A stretch of DNA of 64,000 nucleotides from Candidatus Gastranaerophilales bacterium (GTDB taxonomy: Bacteria; Cyanobacteriota; Vampirovibrionia; Gastranaerophilales; Gastranaerophilaceae), in contig CALVEA010000008.1 in NCBI GenBank assembly GCA_944326455.1, positions 27,726-91,725 of the forward strand. Reading direction: 5' to 3'. Numbering within the stretch: the first letter of the stretch is position 1; every line of letters starts with the position of its first letter. A model generated the notes under the pieces. It did no database searches. It was given only the letters and a program-made list of their open reading frames with translations, and had not been told where the DNA came from. The position numbers and the translations under genes are program-made. Shown here piece after piece: positions 8,605 to 17,380 of the stretch.

Positions 8605-9834
8605 TTACTCTTCAATTACACCGGCAGTTTTGCCATATCTTCTGATAGTTGAGTTCAAAAGATTTTCATGGTGTTTATCTCTGTAAATCTGGCATAACAA
8701 CTTGTAAGCGTGTTTATTATACGGATTTTCACGCAAGATATCTTCAAGCTGCTGAACAGCTGTATTAGAACGTTTTGTATAATAATTAATCAACGCAGGA
8801 AGAGTTATTGTTAAATCATTTTCATCTGTTGCCCAGGCTATATCAGCACAGCTCCTTGCATTATCAAATTCTTCTGCATCAAGGTACATAACAGCTACTT
8901 CATAATAAACTTCCGACTTGCTTCTTCTGTCGGTTTTCATCTGCGCAACTATTTCATATTCCTTAGCCGCATTGTCATACTCAGCTCTTTTTCTGTATTG
9001 CTCTGCAAGAGCTAAGTGAGTTTCTACTGTTCCGGTTGGAACTTCACTTAAATCAGTATTATCATCAACAGGTACATTTAAAGTTGCAAGGACTTCTGCC
9101 GCAGTCATAAGCTGAGCTTTTTCTTCCTGAGTAAGTTCAACATTTGTTATATCAGGAACTACAGAATAGAGCAGCCCCAGAGTTTTTAAATCTCGAGGTG
9201 TTATTTCTGTATTAAACTTAGTCCCTACAGGATACATAACATCATAAATACTTGGACTCTTAGCTTGCAAACCCAAAGAATGTCCTATTTCCTGCAAAGC
9301 AGAAGAAAACAGCTGTTTAGAATCATGGCTGTGTCCCTTCAAATCTGTTTTATGGAAAACAATTACCGAATCCGTAATTTTATTCCCGTTAACAGAGAAA
9401 GAATGAGACCCTATAGCGTCTTTGTTTTCATCAGTATCTTTGAAATAGCATTTAGTATCCGCTTCTGATGGAGATTCTACGAATTCAAAACGAACAAGCC
9501 CTTCACTTGCACGCTGCCAGGTCATATATGCACTCATTACAACCTGTCTGTAATAATCAGGAAGGTCAGGAGAATCTTGAATGTACACCTTCAACGGGAA
9601 TGTTGAAGTATTCCATCTCACTAATTTTCCGTTTTTTACTACTTCTCTAAAATAGCTGTCAATAACAGCTGCTTTAATCGTCTTTTCGCTCATTGATTTG
9701 TCATAACCCAGTGTTATGGCAGAAATTGTTTTTAAACCGAATTCAGGCTCATTCTTACTAATGTTTGTATTTACGTCTAACAAAGAAATTGCGCCTGCAG
9801 CAATTAGGACTGTACAAATAATTATCTTTTTCAT
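8605..9834 (-). CDS. exported matrixin-like pseudo-metalloprotease with TPR tail
   Basis: ATG start and a Lys-Lys signal sequence (1-19). Residues ~70-215 match the matrixin/M10 zinc-protease fold: a WxxxxFPLKVYI-type first strand, a helix carrying the zinc motif, and a Met-turn (DVMYP, Met200). The expected HExxHxxGxxH reads Q181-E182-I-G-H185-S-L-G-L-Q-A191. Two of three zinc-binding histidines are therefore replaced (Gln and Ala) while Glu and the middle His remain. Residues ~270-400 form TPR-like helical pairs. It is probably periplasmic or outer-membrane attached and catalytically dead or altered, with the TPRs suggesting a binding role. Confidence 0.75.
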   Translation of the reverse strand: MKKIIICTVLIAAGAISLLDVNTNISKNEPEFGLKTISAITLGYDKSMSEKTIKAAVIDSYFREVVKNGKLVRWNTSTFPLKVYIQDSPDLPDYYRQVVMSAYMTWQRASEGLVRFEFVESPSEADTKCYFKDTDENKDAIGSHSFSVNGNKITDSVIVFHKTDLKGHSHDSKQLFSSALQEIGHSLGLQAKSPSIYDVMYPVGTKFNTEITPRDLKTLGLLYSVVPDITNVELTQEEKAQLMTAAEVLATLNVPVDDNTDLSEVPTGTVETHLALAEQYRKRAEYDNAAKEYEIVAQMKTDRRSKSEVYYEVAVMYLDAEEFDNARSCADIAWATDENDLTITLPALINYYTKRSNTAVQQLEDILRENPYNKHAYKLLCQIYRDKHHENLLNSTIRRYGKTAGVIEE

Positions 9835-9964
9835 TGACCTACTAAACCTCTTATAATATCACCACTTAGAGTATTATACTATATCATTTTCAAATTTACA
9901 ATTAGAATAATACTTGAAAGCTTAATATTTTTTATGCTAAACTTTTAAAAGTTAAGGAGGTTAT

Positions 9965-10087
9965 ATGCACGAATATGTTTTTAAGATAAGAAAAGGGGAT
10001 GTTGAAATAGAACTCAAATCTGATGATTTAGAGTTTGTTGAAGAACAGTTAAGCAAGTGGCGCGAAGAATTGCTGCAACAAAATTAA
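9965..10087 (+). CDS. 40-residue protein resembling the head of the next gene product
   Basis: A short frame with an excellent AAGGAGG site four bases before ATG and a stop 15 bases before the next gene. Its sequence (MHEYVFKIRKGDVEIELKS...) aligns over its length with residues 1-33 of the following protein. Shared positions follow Y-x-(F/L)-K-I-x-K-x(3)-E-x(2)-L-x-S-x-D-x-E-(F/L)-V-x(2)-Q-L-x-K-W. It is therefore a stand-alone copy of a small domain. No function is known to me. Confidence 0.7.
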   Translation: MHEYVFKIRKGDVEIELKSDDLEFVEEQLSKWREELLQQN

Positions 10088-10102
10088 AATGGTGTTTAGC
10101 TT

Positions 10103-10837
10103 ATGCCTGTATACTCGTTAAAAATTACTAAAGACAAATTTGAACTGCTTTTATCTTCTTCTGATAAAGAATTGGTATCAAACCAGCTTGAAAAGTGGAT
10201 AAGTGCAGCTTCAAAATACGCGAAAGAAAAGCGTGCGCAAGAATGTAAAGAACTGGTTAATACTCAAATCAGGGAAGAAGAAGCTATCACTAAAAAAAAT
10301 ATTGAAGAACAGATTGCAAAGCATACACACCAAGATAATTCCGGCATTGAAAAGCAAGAAGAACGCTTACCTGAAAGCGCTGACACTACTGATAAAAATA
10401 TTGATATACTCTACTCCGCTCCGCAAGCGGAAAATCAGCCGGAGGAAAGAAAAAGCATTTCATCAGGAGTTTTTGATGATATTTTAGAAAAGTCGCTCAA
10501 TGCTCCTCAAATGGATGCAGCATTTAAAGCAAGCCCTTCAATAAAGAAGGATAATGCTTTTGTAAACTATATCAGCAGCAGAAAGATAGAGCGAAAAATT
10601 GATTACCTTCTGCTCACAGCTTATTACCTTACACAATACGAACAAAAACCTCGTTTTACCCTGAAACAGCTCAATGCAAAACTAATGCAGAATATTGCCG
10701 TTATTATAGATCACAGTATATTGCAGGAAGCTATTAACAGAGATTACATAGAATGTCTTCCTGATCTGACAGGCTTGGTAGGAGCCAGTGAATATCGGCT
10801 TACCTCATACGGCGAAAAGGTGCTTTTAGATGCCTAG
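10103..10837 (+). CDS. hypothetical protein with winged-helix-like C-terminus, 244 aa
   Basis: Residues 1-33 are the small domain shared with the 40-residue protein just upstream. Residues ~35-135 are a charged coiled-coil and low-complexity linker (Glu/Lys rich). Residues ~160-244 look like a winged-helix fold: helix-rich KIDYLLLTAYYLTQYEQ, then LKQLNAKL, then an S-E-Y-R-L-T-x-Y-G-E wing. The stop overlaps the start of mnmA by eight bases, so the three genes 9965-11864 form one translationally coupled operon. It could be an accessory or DNA/RNA-binding factor; function unknown. Confidence 0.7.
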   Translation: MPVYSLKITKDKFELLLSSSDKELVSNQLEKWISAASKYAKEKRAQECKELVNTQIREEEAITKKNIEEQIAKHTHQDNSGIEKQEERLPESADTTDKNIDILYSAPQAENQPEERKSISSGVFDDILEKSLNAPQMDAAFKASPSIKKDNAFVNYISSRKIERKIDYLLLTAYYLTQYEQKPRFTLKQLNAKLMQNIAVIIDHSILQEAINRDYIECLPDLTGLVGASEYRLTSYGEKVLLDA

Positions 10838-11864
10838 GGCAGCTGTTGCACTATCCGGAGGCATTGACAGTGCTGTTACAGCTTTGCTGCTAAAAGAGCA
10901 AGGTTATAATGTTGTTGGTATAACCGCTAAAACCACTTGTTCAGAAGATGCGGATATTGTTGTAGAAAATGCAAAAAAAGTTGCTGACAAATTACATATA
11001 GAACATTTTTCAATAGATGTAACAAAAGAATTCGACGAAAAAGTCATTAAATATTTTATAAATTCATATAAAAAAGGACAAACGCCAAATCCTTGTATAA
11101 TGTGCAATAAATATATAAAGTGGGGAATCCTTTATGATTATGCGTTGAAATCTCTTAACGCAGATTATCTTGCAACCGGGCATTATGCAAGTATCAGAAA
11201 TATTGACGGGATTTTTAAGTTATACCCGGCATCAGATGAACACAAAGACCAGCTTTATTTTTTATTTTTGCTTAACCAGGAAAAACTTTCGAAAACATTA
11301 TTTCCGCTCTCCGGCTACAAAAAATGTGAGGTTCGTGAAATAGCCTCAAATTATAATTTACCGCCGAAATCTGCAAAAGAGAGCCAAGATATATGTTTTA
11401 TCAAAGCTCCCTTGACAACAAAAAAATACTTAAACAACTTAATACCGCCGTCAGAAGGCTGTTTTGCCGAAAAGAAAACAGGTAAAATTCTCGGAAAACA
11501 TAACGGTTTCTGGCAGTATACAATAGGTCAGCGAAAGGGTATTGGAATCGCTGCACCTGAAGCTCTTTATGTTACAGGAATAGATGCCGAAACTAACACT
11601 GTGTTCACAGGTTACAAAGACGAACTTTATACAGATAGTTTAATCCTGGAAAACATTTACTGGAGCTACCCGCAAAAAGATAATGATTTTGACGGATTGG
11701 TAAAAATCCGATATAACATGAAGGAAGTTGAAGCTCATATATCCCAAAAAAATGACGGGATTGTTATTAATTTTAAAGAACCCGTATCCGCCGTTACTAA
11801 AGGTCAAGCCTGTGTTATTTACGACAAAAAAGACAGACATCTGATTGGCGGAGGTTTTATCTAA
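10830..11864 (+). CDS. mnmA: tRNA-specific 2-thiouridylase
   Basis: Adds sulphur to U34 of tRNA-Lys, -Glu and -Gln using ATP and a persulphide relay. The PP-loop is SGGIDSAV (residues 9-16). The first catalytic cysteine lies in GQTPNPCIMCNKYIKW and the second in ESQDICFI, both present. An Ala-Thr-Gly-His-Tyr (ATGHYA) motif lies between, and YTIGQRKGIG near residue 230 fits the family. At 344 residues it is normal to slightly short. The start overlaps the upstream gene by eight bases. Confidence 0.95.
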   Translation: MPRAAVALSGGIDSAVTALLLKEQGYNVVGITAKTTCSEDADIVVENAKKVADKLHIEHFSIDVTKEFDEKVIKYFINSYKKGQTPNPCIMCNKYIKWGILYDYALKSLNADYLATGHYASIRNIDGIFKLYPASDEHKDQLYFLFLLNQEKLSKTLFPLSGYKKCEVREIASNYNLPPKSAKESQDICFIKAPLTTKKYLNNLIPPSEGCFAEKKTGKILGKHNGFWQYTIGQRKGIGIAAPEALYVTGIDAETNTVFTGYKDELYTDSLILENIYWSYPQKDNDFDGLVKIRYNMKEVEAHISQKNDGIVINFKEPVSAVTKGQACVIYDKKDRHLIGGGFI

Positions 11865-11890
11865 AACACATTTACAAATGTTTACAAAAT

Positions 11891-11922
11891 AGCAATTTAT
11901 TGCCGTAAAAAGCGTTTATAAA
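11891..11922 (+). promoter_or_regulatory. AGCAATT-N16-GTTTATAAA promoter-like element (copy 2)
   Basis: AGCAATT at 11891-11897, 16 bases, then GTTTATAAA at 11914-11922, ending 31 bases before the ATG at 11954. The first box is identical to the minus-strand copies at 20.5, 44.1 and 47.9 kb; the second box differs at two positions. Confidence 0.6.
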
Positions 11923-11953
11923 TATAATAAGTAAAAGTGTGAAGGTGTGTTAT

Positions 11954-12445
11954 ATGGTTCAAAATGTAGCTAATCAGGGTTCTGCATTCGGCGGTATTAA
12001 TAGGGTTGGAACAACCCAAAATGGAAGAATTATTTATCAAATAACTGATTATAACGGAAACGAAGCCGGTAAAATGACCGTGCCTATGCAAGATGCAGAT
12101 ACTTTTGAAAAATCTTATCAAGATATTATGGAAACAGCACCGAAGCTTCAAAAATATGCTTTAGAACATTCCTCCGAACAGGATATGAAGAAAAGAAAAA
12201 GAACATCACGAATAATTATAGGACTCGGTACTCTTATCGGTGCAGGGATTCCTATTTACCTGACAAGGAAATCTCCTTCAACAATAAAACAGGTGCTGGC
12301 AACCGCCGGAGGTATGATTGCAGGTCTTGCAGCAGGTCTTGGGATTTCTTTGGCTGTTACAACTCCTCCGGGAATGATGAAGTTCTCAAAAGCCGCTAAA
12401 AACATCTCCAAAATAGATGTTCAACCTCTGGAAGAAACTCCTTGA
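11954..12445 (+). CDS. hypothetical membrane protein, 163 aa
   Basis: The ATG at 11954 has an AAGGTG site upstream; the GTG at 11939 lies in the leader. After ~90 soluble residues there are two hydrophobic hairpin-like segments rich in Gly. One reads IIIGLGTLIGAGIPIYL (~residues 84-100) and the other is around MIAGLAAGLGISLAV (~117-131), with a basic stretch KKRKRTSR before them. There is no signal peptide. The double Gly-rich helix pair recalls membrane-inserting secreted proteins, but I know of no family match. It is driven by the shared AGCAATT element. Confidence 0.65.
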   Translation: MVQNVANQGSAFGGINRVGTTQNGRIIYQITDYNGNEAGKMTVPMQDADTFEKSYQDIMETAPKLQKYALEHSSEQDMKKRKRTSRIIIGLGTLIGAGIPIYLTRKSPSTIKQVLATAGGMIAGLAAGLGISLAVTTPPGMMKFSKAAKNISKIDVQPLEETP

Positions 12446-12514
12446 ATTTTATTTACAGAATAACAATTTTGTGATAATATTTTTAGGGTAATAAGTTTAT
12501 TAGAGAGGTTTTAT

Positions 12515-13195
12515 ATGTTAAAGAAAGGCTTTACTTTGGCGGAAGTTTTGATAACGCTTACCATTATTGGTGTTATCGCTGCAATTACTCTGCCTACATT
12601 AATGAATAATACTACCAATGCTCAAATTGGACCTAAACTTGCCAAAGCTGTGTCTATGTTTGAACAAGCTAATACGGCACTGCTTAATGCTAATTCAGTT
12701 GATACACTCACTGATTCAGGCTTTTTAGACAGCACTTCTGCCTATATATCAGAACTTGAAAACTATATGAAAATATCAGAATTCACCTATCCTACAGGAA
12801 CAACCCAAACCGCAACGGGAGACGGCTCAACAGCATGTGTTGTCGGAGCAGCTTTCTCAGCTGGTACACCGGCTATAGCAAATGACGGTATTCTTTATGT
12901 AATAAATAAAGACCAAACACCTAACACAACCAAAGCTCCGCATAAGCAAAGAATCGGTAACGTATACATTGATATCAATGCCGCTGCCAAACCTAATGCT
13001 ATAGGAACTGATATTTTCGTATTCTCTTGGTGGAATGACGGTTCTTTAAGACCGGTAGGAAGCTCCAACTGGGATGACACAGGAACAAGTTCTTGCAAAT
13101 GGCAGACTTATTGTAAAAATGATGCCGTTGCTACAGATTATACAGCTTGTGCCGGTGCAGTATTTGAAAACAATTTAAAAGTACTTTACAAGTAA
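12515..13195 (+). CDS. type IV pilin-like / pseudopilin protein
   Basis: Class III signal: short basic leader MLKKG, cleavage before Phe6, and Glu at +5 (FTLAEVLITLTIIGVIAAITL), followed by the hydrophobic N-terminal helix. The globular C-terminal part has Cys pairs and an aromatic, Gly-rich end (SWWNDGSLRPVG, SSCKWQTYC, YTACAG), typical of pilins with disulphide-bonded D-regions. RBS GAGAGG lies seven bases upstream. It stands alone here; the assembly machinery (PilB/PilC/PilD) is not in the window. It could be a major pilin, a minor pilin or a pseudopilin. Confidence 0.85.
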   Translation: MLKKGFTLAEVLITLTIIGVIAAITLPTLMNNTTNAQIGPKLAKAVSMFEQANTALLNANSVDTLTDSGFLDSTSAYISELENYMKISEFTYPTGTTQTATGDGSTACVVGAAFSAGTPAIANDGILYVINKDQTPNTTKAPHKQRIGNVYIDINAAAKPNAIGTDIFVFSWWNDGSLRPVGSSNWDDTGTSSCKWQTYCKNDAVATDYTACAGAVFENNLKVLYK

Positions 13196-13205
13196 TAATA
13201 AACTC

Positions 13206-13238
13206 AAGAGCTCCCGTAATCGGGAGCTCTTTTTTTGT
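13206..13238 (+). terminator. rho-independent terminator after the prepilin gene
   Basis: An 11-base perfect stem (AAGAGCTCCCG / CGGGAGCTCTT, loop TAAT) followed by a T-run. Confidence 0.9.
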
Positions 13239-13295
13239 GTATTTTTCATGTTTATATTATAATTTGAAAGAAATTTAAGTTAGGATTATAAGAAA

Positions 13296-13316
13296 AGTTC
13301 GGCTATCGAGCAGCCG
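13296..13316 (+). promoter_or_regulatory. leader hairpin in front of pnp
   Basis: TTCGGCT pairs with AGCCGAA across a 7-base loop just before the GAAGGA ribosome binding site of pnp. In other bacteria pnp is autoregulated through a leader hairpin processed by RNase III, so this stem may have a similar role; that is inference. A -10-like TATTATAAT sits at about 13254. Confidence 0.4.
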
Positions 13317-13331
13317 AAGAAAGAAGGAAAA

Positions 13332-15473
13332 ATGGTACCTGAAACAAAAAGTTTTCAACTCGAAATCGGCGGCAAGACCGTCACTGTAGAAACAGGTAAA
13401 TACGCACAGTCAACTAATGGCAGTGTTACCGTAAGATGCGGAGATACTATGCTTTTCGTACATTGTGTAGTATCAAAAGAACCTAGAGTGGGAATAGATT
13501 TCTTCCCGTTACTAATTGATTACGAAGAAAGAATGTCATCTATAGGCAGAATACCTGGAGGATACAACCGTTCTGAAGGTAAAGCCAGTGATAAAGCAAT
13601 ATTGGTTTCTCGTTTAATCGACAGACCTATCAGACCTTTATTCCCTAAAGGTTACAGAAACGATATTCAAATAGTGGCTCAGTTATTCAGTTATGACCAA
13701 CAAAATCAACCTGATACGTTAGCTATGCTCGGCGCATCATGCGCATTGATGCTTTCCGGCGCTCCTTTTGAAGGACCTATCGGTGCGGTCAGAGTTTCAA
13801 AAGTAGATGGACAGCTTATTGCAAACCCTACACACCAAGAAGCTGATAAATCAGCTCTTGATATTGTCGTAGCCGGAACCCATGACAGCGTTATTATGGT
13901 CGAAGCCGGATGTAAATTCGTTACCGAAGACGATATCATGGAAGCTGTTGAATTTGCACAAGTTGAAATCAGAAAACAGTGTGAGGCTCAAATTGAATTT
14001 GCAAAACAATGCGGTGTCGTAAAAGAAGAATTTGTTAACCCTTACGATACTACAGAGTTAAAAAATATTATTGACGAAGTCGCTCATGATATGATTTTTG
14101 ATGCATATCACAACTTTGACAGAGAATATAGACAAAACAAACTTGAAGAAGCTAAAAAACTCGTTAAGGAAAGAGTTGAAGCTTTGCCTGAAGATCACTA
14201 TATTCACCAGATTATAGAAGAAACCGGTATTGACTTTGTCTCAGAAGAATTCAAAGCAGCAGAAAAGAAAATTATGCGTGCAATGATTTTAGACGAAGGC
14301 GTTCGCGCAGACGGCAGAAAACCAAACGAAGTACGTCCAATCTGGTGCGAAGTCGGAGTTATTCCTCGTGCACACGGTTCAGCTGTATTTACAAGAGGTC
14401 AAACTCAAATTCTTTCCGTTGCAACCCTTGCAGGTCCCGGCATGAAACAAGAGCTTGACGGAGTTGATCCTGAAACAGAAAAAACTTATATGCATAAATA
14501 TATCTTCCCTGGATTTTCAGTTGGAGAAGTTAAACCGCTTAGAGGTCCGGGCAGACGTGAAGTTGGACACGGAAACCTTGCAGAAAGAGCAAATGTTCCG
14601 GCGCTTCCTTCTCAGGAAGAATTCGGATACACAATCCGCGTAACATCAGATGTTCTTGAATCAAACGGTTCAACATCAATGGGTTCAACCTGCGGTTCTT
14701 CAATGGCGCTTATGAATGCAGGTGTTCCTGTTAAATGTATGATAGGCGGAGTTGCTATGGGCATGATTACAGAGCCGGGCAGAGAACCTGTTGTATTAAC
14801 AGATATTCAAGGTATTGAAGATTTCCTCGGAGATATGGACTTCAAGGTTACCGGTAATGATGACGGTATTACAGCGCTTCAAATGGATATGAAAGCTAAA
14901 GGTATTGCAAATGATACCTTAAGAAGAGCTTTAGCTCAGGCTAAAGAAGGCAGACTTCATATCTTGGGAGAAATGAGAAAGGTTATTACAAAACCTGCCG
15001 ATCATCTTTCTCCTTATGCTCCTAGTATTACAACAATGACAATTCCTGTTGAAGATATCGGAACTGTTATCGGACCTGGCGGAAAGCAAATCAGAGCAAT
15101 TATTGACGCTTCCGGAGCCGAAATCGATATTCAGGATAACGGTGTTGTAACCATTACATCCAATGACCAAGAAGGAGCTGCTATTGCCAAGAAAATGATT
15201 AAAGACCTTACGTTTAAACCTGAAGTAGGTATGGTAATTAAAGGTAAAGTTGTAAGAATAATTCCTATCGGAGCGTTCGTTGAACTTGGCGGCGGAAAAG
15301 ATGGCATGGTTCATATTTCTCAAATTTGCCAAGAAAGGATTGAAACAATTGAACCTCACCTCAATATTGGTGATGAAGTAATCGTTAAGGTTATCAAAAT
15401 TGATGACAAAGGAAGAATTAACCTCACCATAAAAGGGGTTACTGAAGAAGAAAAAGCATCTGTTAATGCTTAA
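13332..15473 (+). CDS. pnp: polyribonucleotide nucleotidyltransferase (PNPase)
   Basis: A phosphorolytic 3'-5' exoribonuclease and core of the degradosome. Two RNase PH domains (about 10-145 and 310-540) carry segments such as LPLIDYEERMSSIGRIPGGYNRSEGK-type (N-terminal) and PGFSVGEVKPLRGPGRREVGHG (active-site region). They are linked by an all-helical domain, followed by KH (GTVIGPGGKQIRAI, ~577) and S1 (GMVIKGKVVRIIPIGAFVEL, ~635) domains. Length (713 aa) is typical. It is monocistronic and bounded by terminators. Confidence 0.98.
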   Translation: MVPETKSFQLEIGGKTVTVETGKYAQSTNGSVTVRCGDTMLFVHCVVSKEPRVGIDFFPLLIDYEERMSSIGRIPGGYNRSEGKASDKAILVSRLIDRPIRPLFPKGYRNDIQIVAQLFSYDQQNQPDTLAMLGASCALMLSGAPFEGPIGAVRVSKVDGQLIANPTHQEADKSALDIVVAGTHDSVIMVEAGCKFVTEDDIMEAVEFAQVEIRKQCEAQIEFAKQCGVVKEEFVNPYDTTELKNIIDEVAHDMIFDAYHNFDREYRQNKLEEAKKLVKERVEALPEDHYIHQIIEETGIDFVSEEFKAAEKKIMRAMILDEGVRADGRKPNEVRPIWCEVGVIPRAHGSAVFTRGQTQILSVATLAGPGMKQELDGVDPETEKTYMHKYIFPGFSVGEVKPLRGPGRREVGHGNLAERANVPALPSQEEFGYTIRVTSDVLESNGSTSMGSTCGSSMALMNAGVPVKCMIGGVAMGMITEPGREPVVLTDIQGIEDFLGDMDFKVTGNDDGITALQMDMKAKGIANDTLRRALAQAKEGRLHILGEMRKVITKPADHLSPYAPSITTMTIPVEDIGTVIGPGGKQIRAIIDASGAEIDIQDNGVVTITSNDQEGAAIAKKMIKDLTFKPEVGMVIKGKVVRIIPIGAFVELGGGKDGMVHISQICQERIETIEPHLNIGDEVIVKVIKIDDKGRINLTIKGVTEEEKASVNA

Positions 15474-15480
15474 TAATGAG

Positions 15481-15524
15481 AATAAGGGCGGCGAAGTAAA
15501 ACTTCGCCGCCCTTATTTTTTTTC
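15481..15524 (+). terminator. bidirectional terminator between pnp and the LuxR-type gene
   Basis: A 17-base perfect stem (AATAAGGGCGGCGAAGT and its complement, loop AAA) flanked by T- or A-runs on each side. It serves both the plus-strand pnp and the minus-strand gene at 15528. Confidence 0.93.
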
Positions 15525-15527
15525 TAA

Positions 15528-15740
15528 TTATACAAGAGTTTTTATATCAACCAGTTCTAAAGACACAGCTTTGATAGCAGCCTGAACCCGATTTTTTACA
15601 CCCAATTTTTCAAAGATTGATTCAAGATGAGCTTTTGTTGTATGCACTGAGATGTTCAATACAGAAGATATTTCATTATTTGTTAGACCAGATGCAAGAT
15701 AAAACAGCACATTTAGCTCTCTCTCCGTTAAATATTTCAT
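15528..15740 (-). CDS. stand-alone LuxR/GerE-type HTH protein, 70 aa
   Basis: The whole protein is one LuxR-type DNA-binding domain: LTERELNVLFYLASGLTNNEISSVL, then the recognition helix SVHTTKAHLESIFEKLGV. There is no receiver or ligand-binding domain, so it resembles GerE-type single-domain regulators. Because full-length relatives carry an N-terminal sensor, a truncation is possible. A 20-base AT-rich spacer and no strong ribosome site precede the ATG at 15740. Confidence 0.85.
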   Translation of the reverse strand: MKYLTERELNVLFYLASGLTNNEISSVLNISVHTTKAHLESIFEKLGVKNRVQAAIKAVSLELVDIKTLV

Positions 15741-15867
15741 TTTTTAAAATCCTATATTTCTCTTCCAACCATGTTACTTCATCATTTGTACAATATCTTG
15801 AGAAACATTTCCATCAGCTGAATGTCTAGTTTTTTATATTAAGTTTTGTAACAATTATTTAAAGAGC

Positions 15868-15899
15868 TGAAATTACCTACTTTTTAAATACTTTTTATA
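15868..15899 (+). promoter_or_regulatory. GAAATT-N16-CTTTTTATA promoter-like element (copy 3)
   Basis: TGAAATT at 15868-15874, exactly 16 bases, then CTTTTTATA at 15891-15899, followed by TATGTAAG as in other copies. It ends 31 bases before the ATG at 15931. This is the most divergent of the six sites in its first box. Confidence 0.5.
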
Positions 15900-15930
15900 T
15901 ATGTAAGTAACGATAGGAAGATTGAGTAAG

Positions 15931-17214
15931 ATGACGCAAGTTGGATCAACAGAATACAAAGCTCTTCTAAACCAAATGCAAGGCGTATTTGGACAATTAA
16001 GCTCATCAGGTGCCATAAAAGGCAGCTCCTATCTTAATTCTGTTTGGGGCGCAGCTGGCAATGTTGAAGGACTTGTTAGCGATAACCCTAACCAAAAATC
16101 CTCCGCAATACAGGGACTTATCAATAATGTTCTTTCTCTTGTTGAGAAATTAGGTAATCAAGAAGCTTCCAGAGCCAGAAAAGAAGTAAAAGAAGGCGAA
16201 AAAGCAGCTCAAGAACTTACTGAAGAACAAAAGAAAGCTTTGTCAGAATTAAATCAAAGTCTTGAAGAAATTGGATCAGACATTGAAAATAAATCCGGTG
16301 TAGTTTCCGCTGCTAATGGAACTCTTGATGCTTCTCAGCAGGAATTGGAAGAAAAACAAGAAGAAATTAATAAAATAATTGAACAGATTCAGGAAAAGCA
16401 AGAAGCATTAAAATCAACAACAGACCCTGCTATGCAAAAAGCTCTTCTTGGCGAAATTCAAGGTTTGTCAGGACAAATAGCGGGAATTGTCAGCGAAATA
16501 GAAGCAATTCAAGCTAATGTTCAAGCTGCCGCTGAAAGTGTTGAACAAGCTGTCGTTGAAATTGAAACAGCTAAAGGAAACGCTGTTGAAGTTCAAGAAA
16601 ACGGCGAATTAAAAATCTCAGAACTGGTTCAACAAGGAGCTGAAAAGGTAGCTAATACAACTCAAACACAGGTTACCGGTGTTGAAAACGGTATCGTTGC
16701 TAAAGCTCTTGAAGCTCAAGCAACAACTACAAGTATTTTACCGGGAATCGGCACTGCAGCTTCCGCAAAACTCAGCCAAGCTGCTGTGGACCAGGAAATG
16801 GCTTCAAGCGTCAGAACAACAGGTGCATTAGGAAATCTAAGAACTCTTATGCAGGGTATCGGCGGTTTAAATGAAAATATTAATCTTTTAAATACATTCA
16901 AAAATTCAATCGGCGGAGCTCTTGAAACATTTAACGGATGCGTAGGCGACTATAATACAAAAATTGAACCTGTAATTACAAGTATTGGTTCATTCCTTGG
17001 AGACGGCGGAGTTGCAGCTTCAACCGCTGAACTAGATGCCGCAGTTCAAGCTGACCTCCAGAATATAGACAGTAAGCTCTCAAGCGAAGAACCTGATACA
17101 GAAGAATCCTCCGATGAAACAGAAGCAACCGGTGAAGAGCCGGTACAAGAAGACGGCAATTTGAGCGGTTTATTAACCCCTGATGTTGAATTCAACCCTT
17201 TTGAAATTGCGTAA
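15931..17214 (+). CDS. long coiled-coil hypothetical protein, 427 aa
   Basis: The ATG at 15931 is chosen (AGGAAG ten bases upstream); a TTG at 15922 is too close to that site. An N-terminal ~75-residue region (TQVGSTEYKALLNQMQGVFG) precedes a long coiled coil (~85-220, Glu/Gln/Lys heptads). A Gly/Ala-rich, moderately hydrophobic stretch (~255-330, TTSILPGIGTAASAKLS) and an acidic Glu/Thr tail ending near NPFEIA follow. No signal peptide. This layout is seen in some secreted translocator or tethering proteins, but no homology is claimed. Own promoter and own terminator, so it is probably well expressed. Confidence 0.7.
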   Translation: MTQVGSTEYKALLNQMQGVFGQLSSSGAIKGSSYLNSVWGAAGNVEGLVSDNPNQKSSAIQGLINNVLSLVEKLGNQEASRARKEVKEGEKAAQELTEEQKKALSELNQSLEEIGSDIENKSGVVSAANGTLDASQQELEEKQEEINKIIEQIQEKQEALKSTTDPAMQKALLGEIQGLSGQIAGIVSEIEAIQANVQAAAESVEQAVVEIETAKGNAVEVQENGELKISELVQQGAEKVANTTQTQVTGVENGIVAKALEAQATTTSILPGIGTAASAKLSQAAVDQEMASSVRTTGALGNLRTLMQGIGGLNENINLLNTFKNSIGGALETFNGCVGDYNTKIEPVITSIGSFLGDGGVAASTAELDAAVQADLQNIDSKLSSEEPDTEESSDETEATGEEPVQEDGNLSGLLTPDVEFNPFEIA

Positions 17215-17250
17215 CCTATTTTAAAATATAAAGATTTTATTAAGTTTTTA

Positions 17251-17287
17251 TTTAGCGAGTGTATTCTTTACACTCGCTAAATTGTTT
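17251..17287 (+). terminator. terminator after the coiled-coil gene
   Basis: A 13-base perfect stem (TTTAGCGAGTGTA / TACACTCGCTAAA, loop TTCTT) followed by a short T-rich tract, 36 bases after the stop. Confidence 0.85.
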
Positions 17288-17351
17288 TGAGGTGCGGAAT
17301 AGAGCCTTATTTTTAGTAAAATTTTACCCCTAAACTCCCTTTATACCTTTG

Positions 17352-17380
17352 TTGACAGCAATTTTTCGTTGTGCTGTAAT
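17352..17380 (+). promoter_or_regulatory. sigma70-type promoter of adhE
   Basis: TTGACA (17352-17357), 17-base spacer, TGTAAT (17375-17380) preceded by TGC as an extended -10. A good vegetative promoter, useful as a contrast to the AGCAATT-type elements. Confidence 0.7.

Noticed and set aside
13296..13316. pnp leader hairpin as a terminator or riboswitch
   Set aside because: Its seven-base stem has no T-tract and is too short for a riboswitch; it is kept as a possible leader element only.
14931..15359. Long minus-strand frame inside pnp, and similar frames inside adhE, murC, proS and others
   Set aside because: They are antisense shadows of strongly supported genes, rich in Asn, Cys and Phe, with no ribosome sites.
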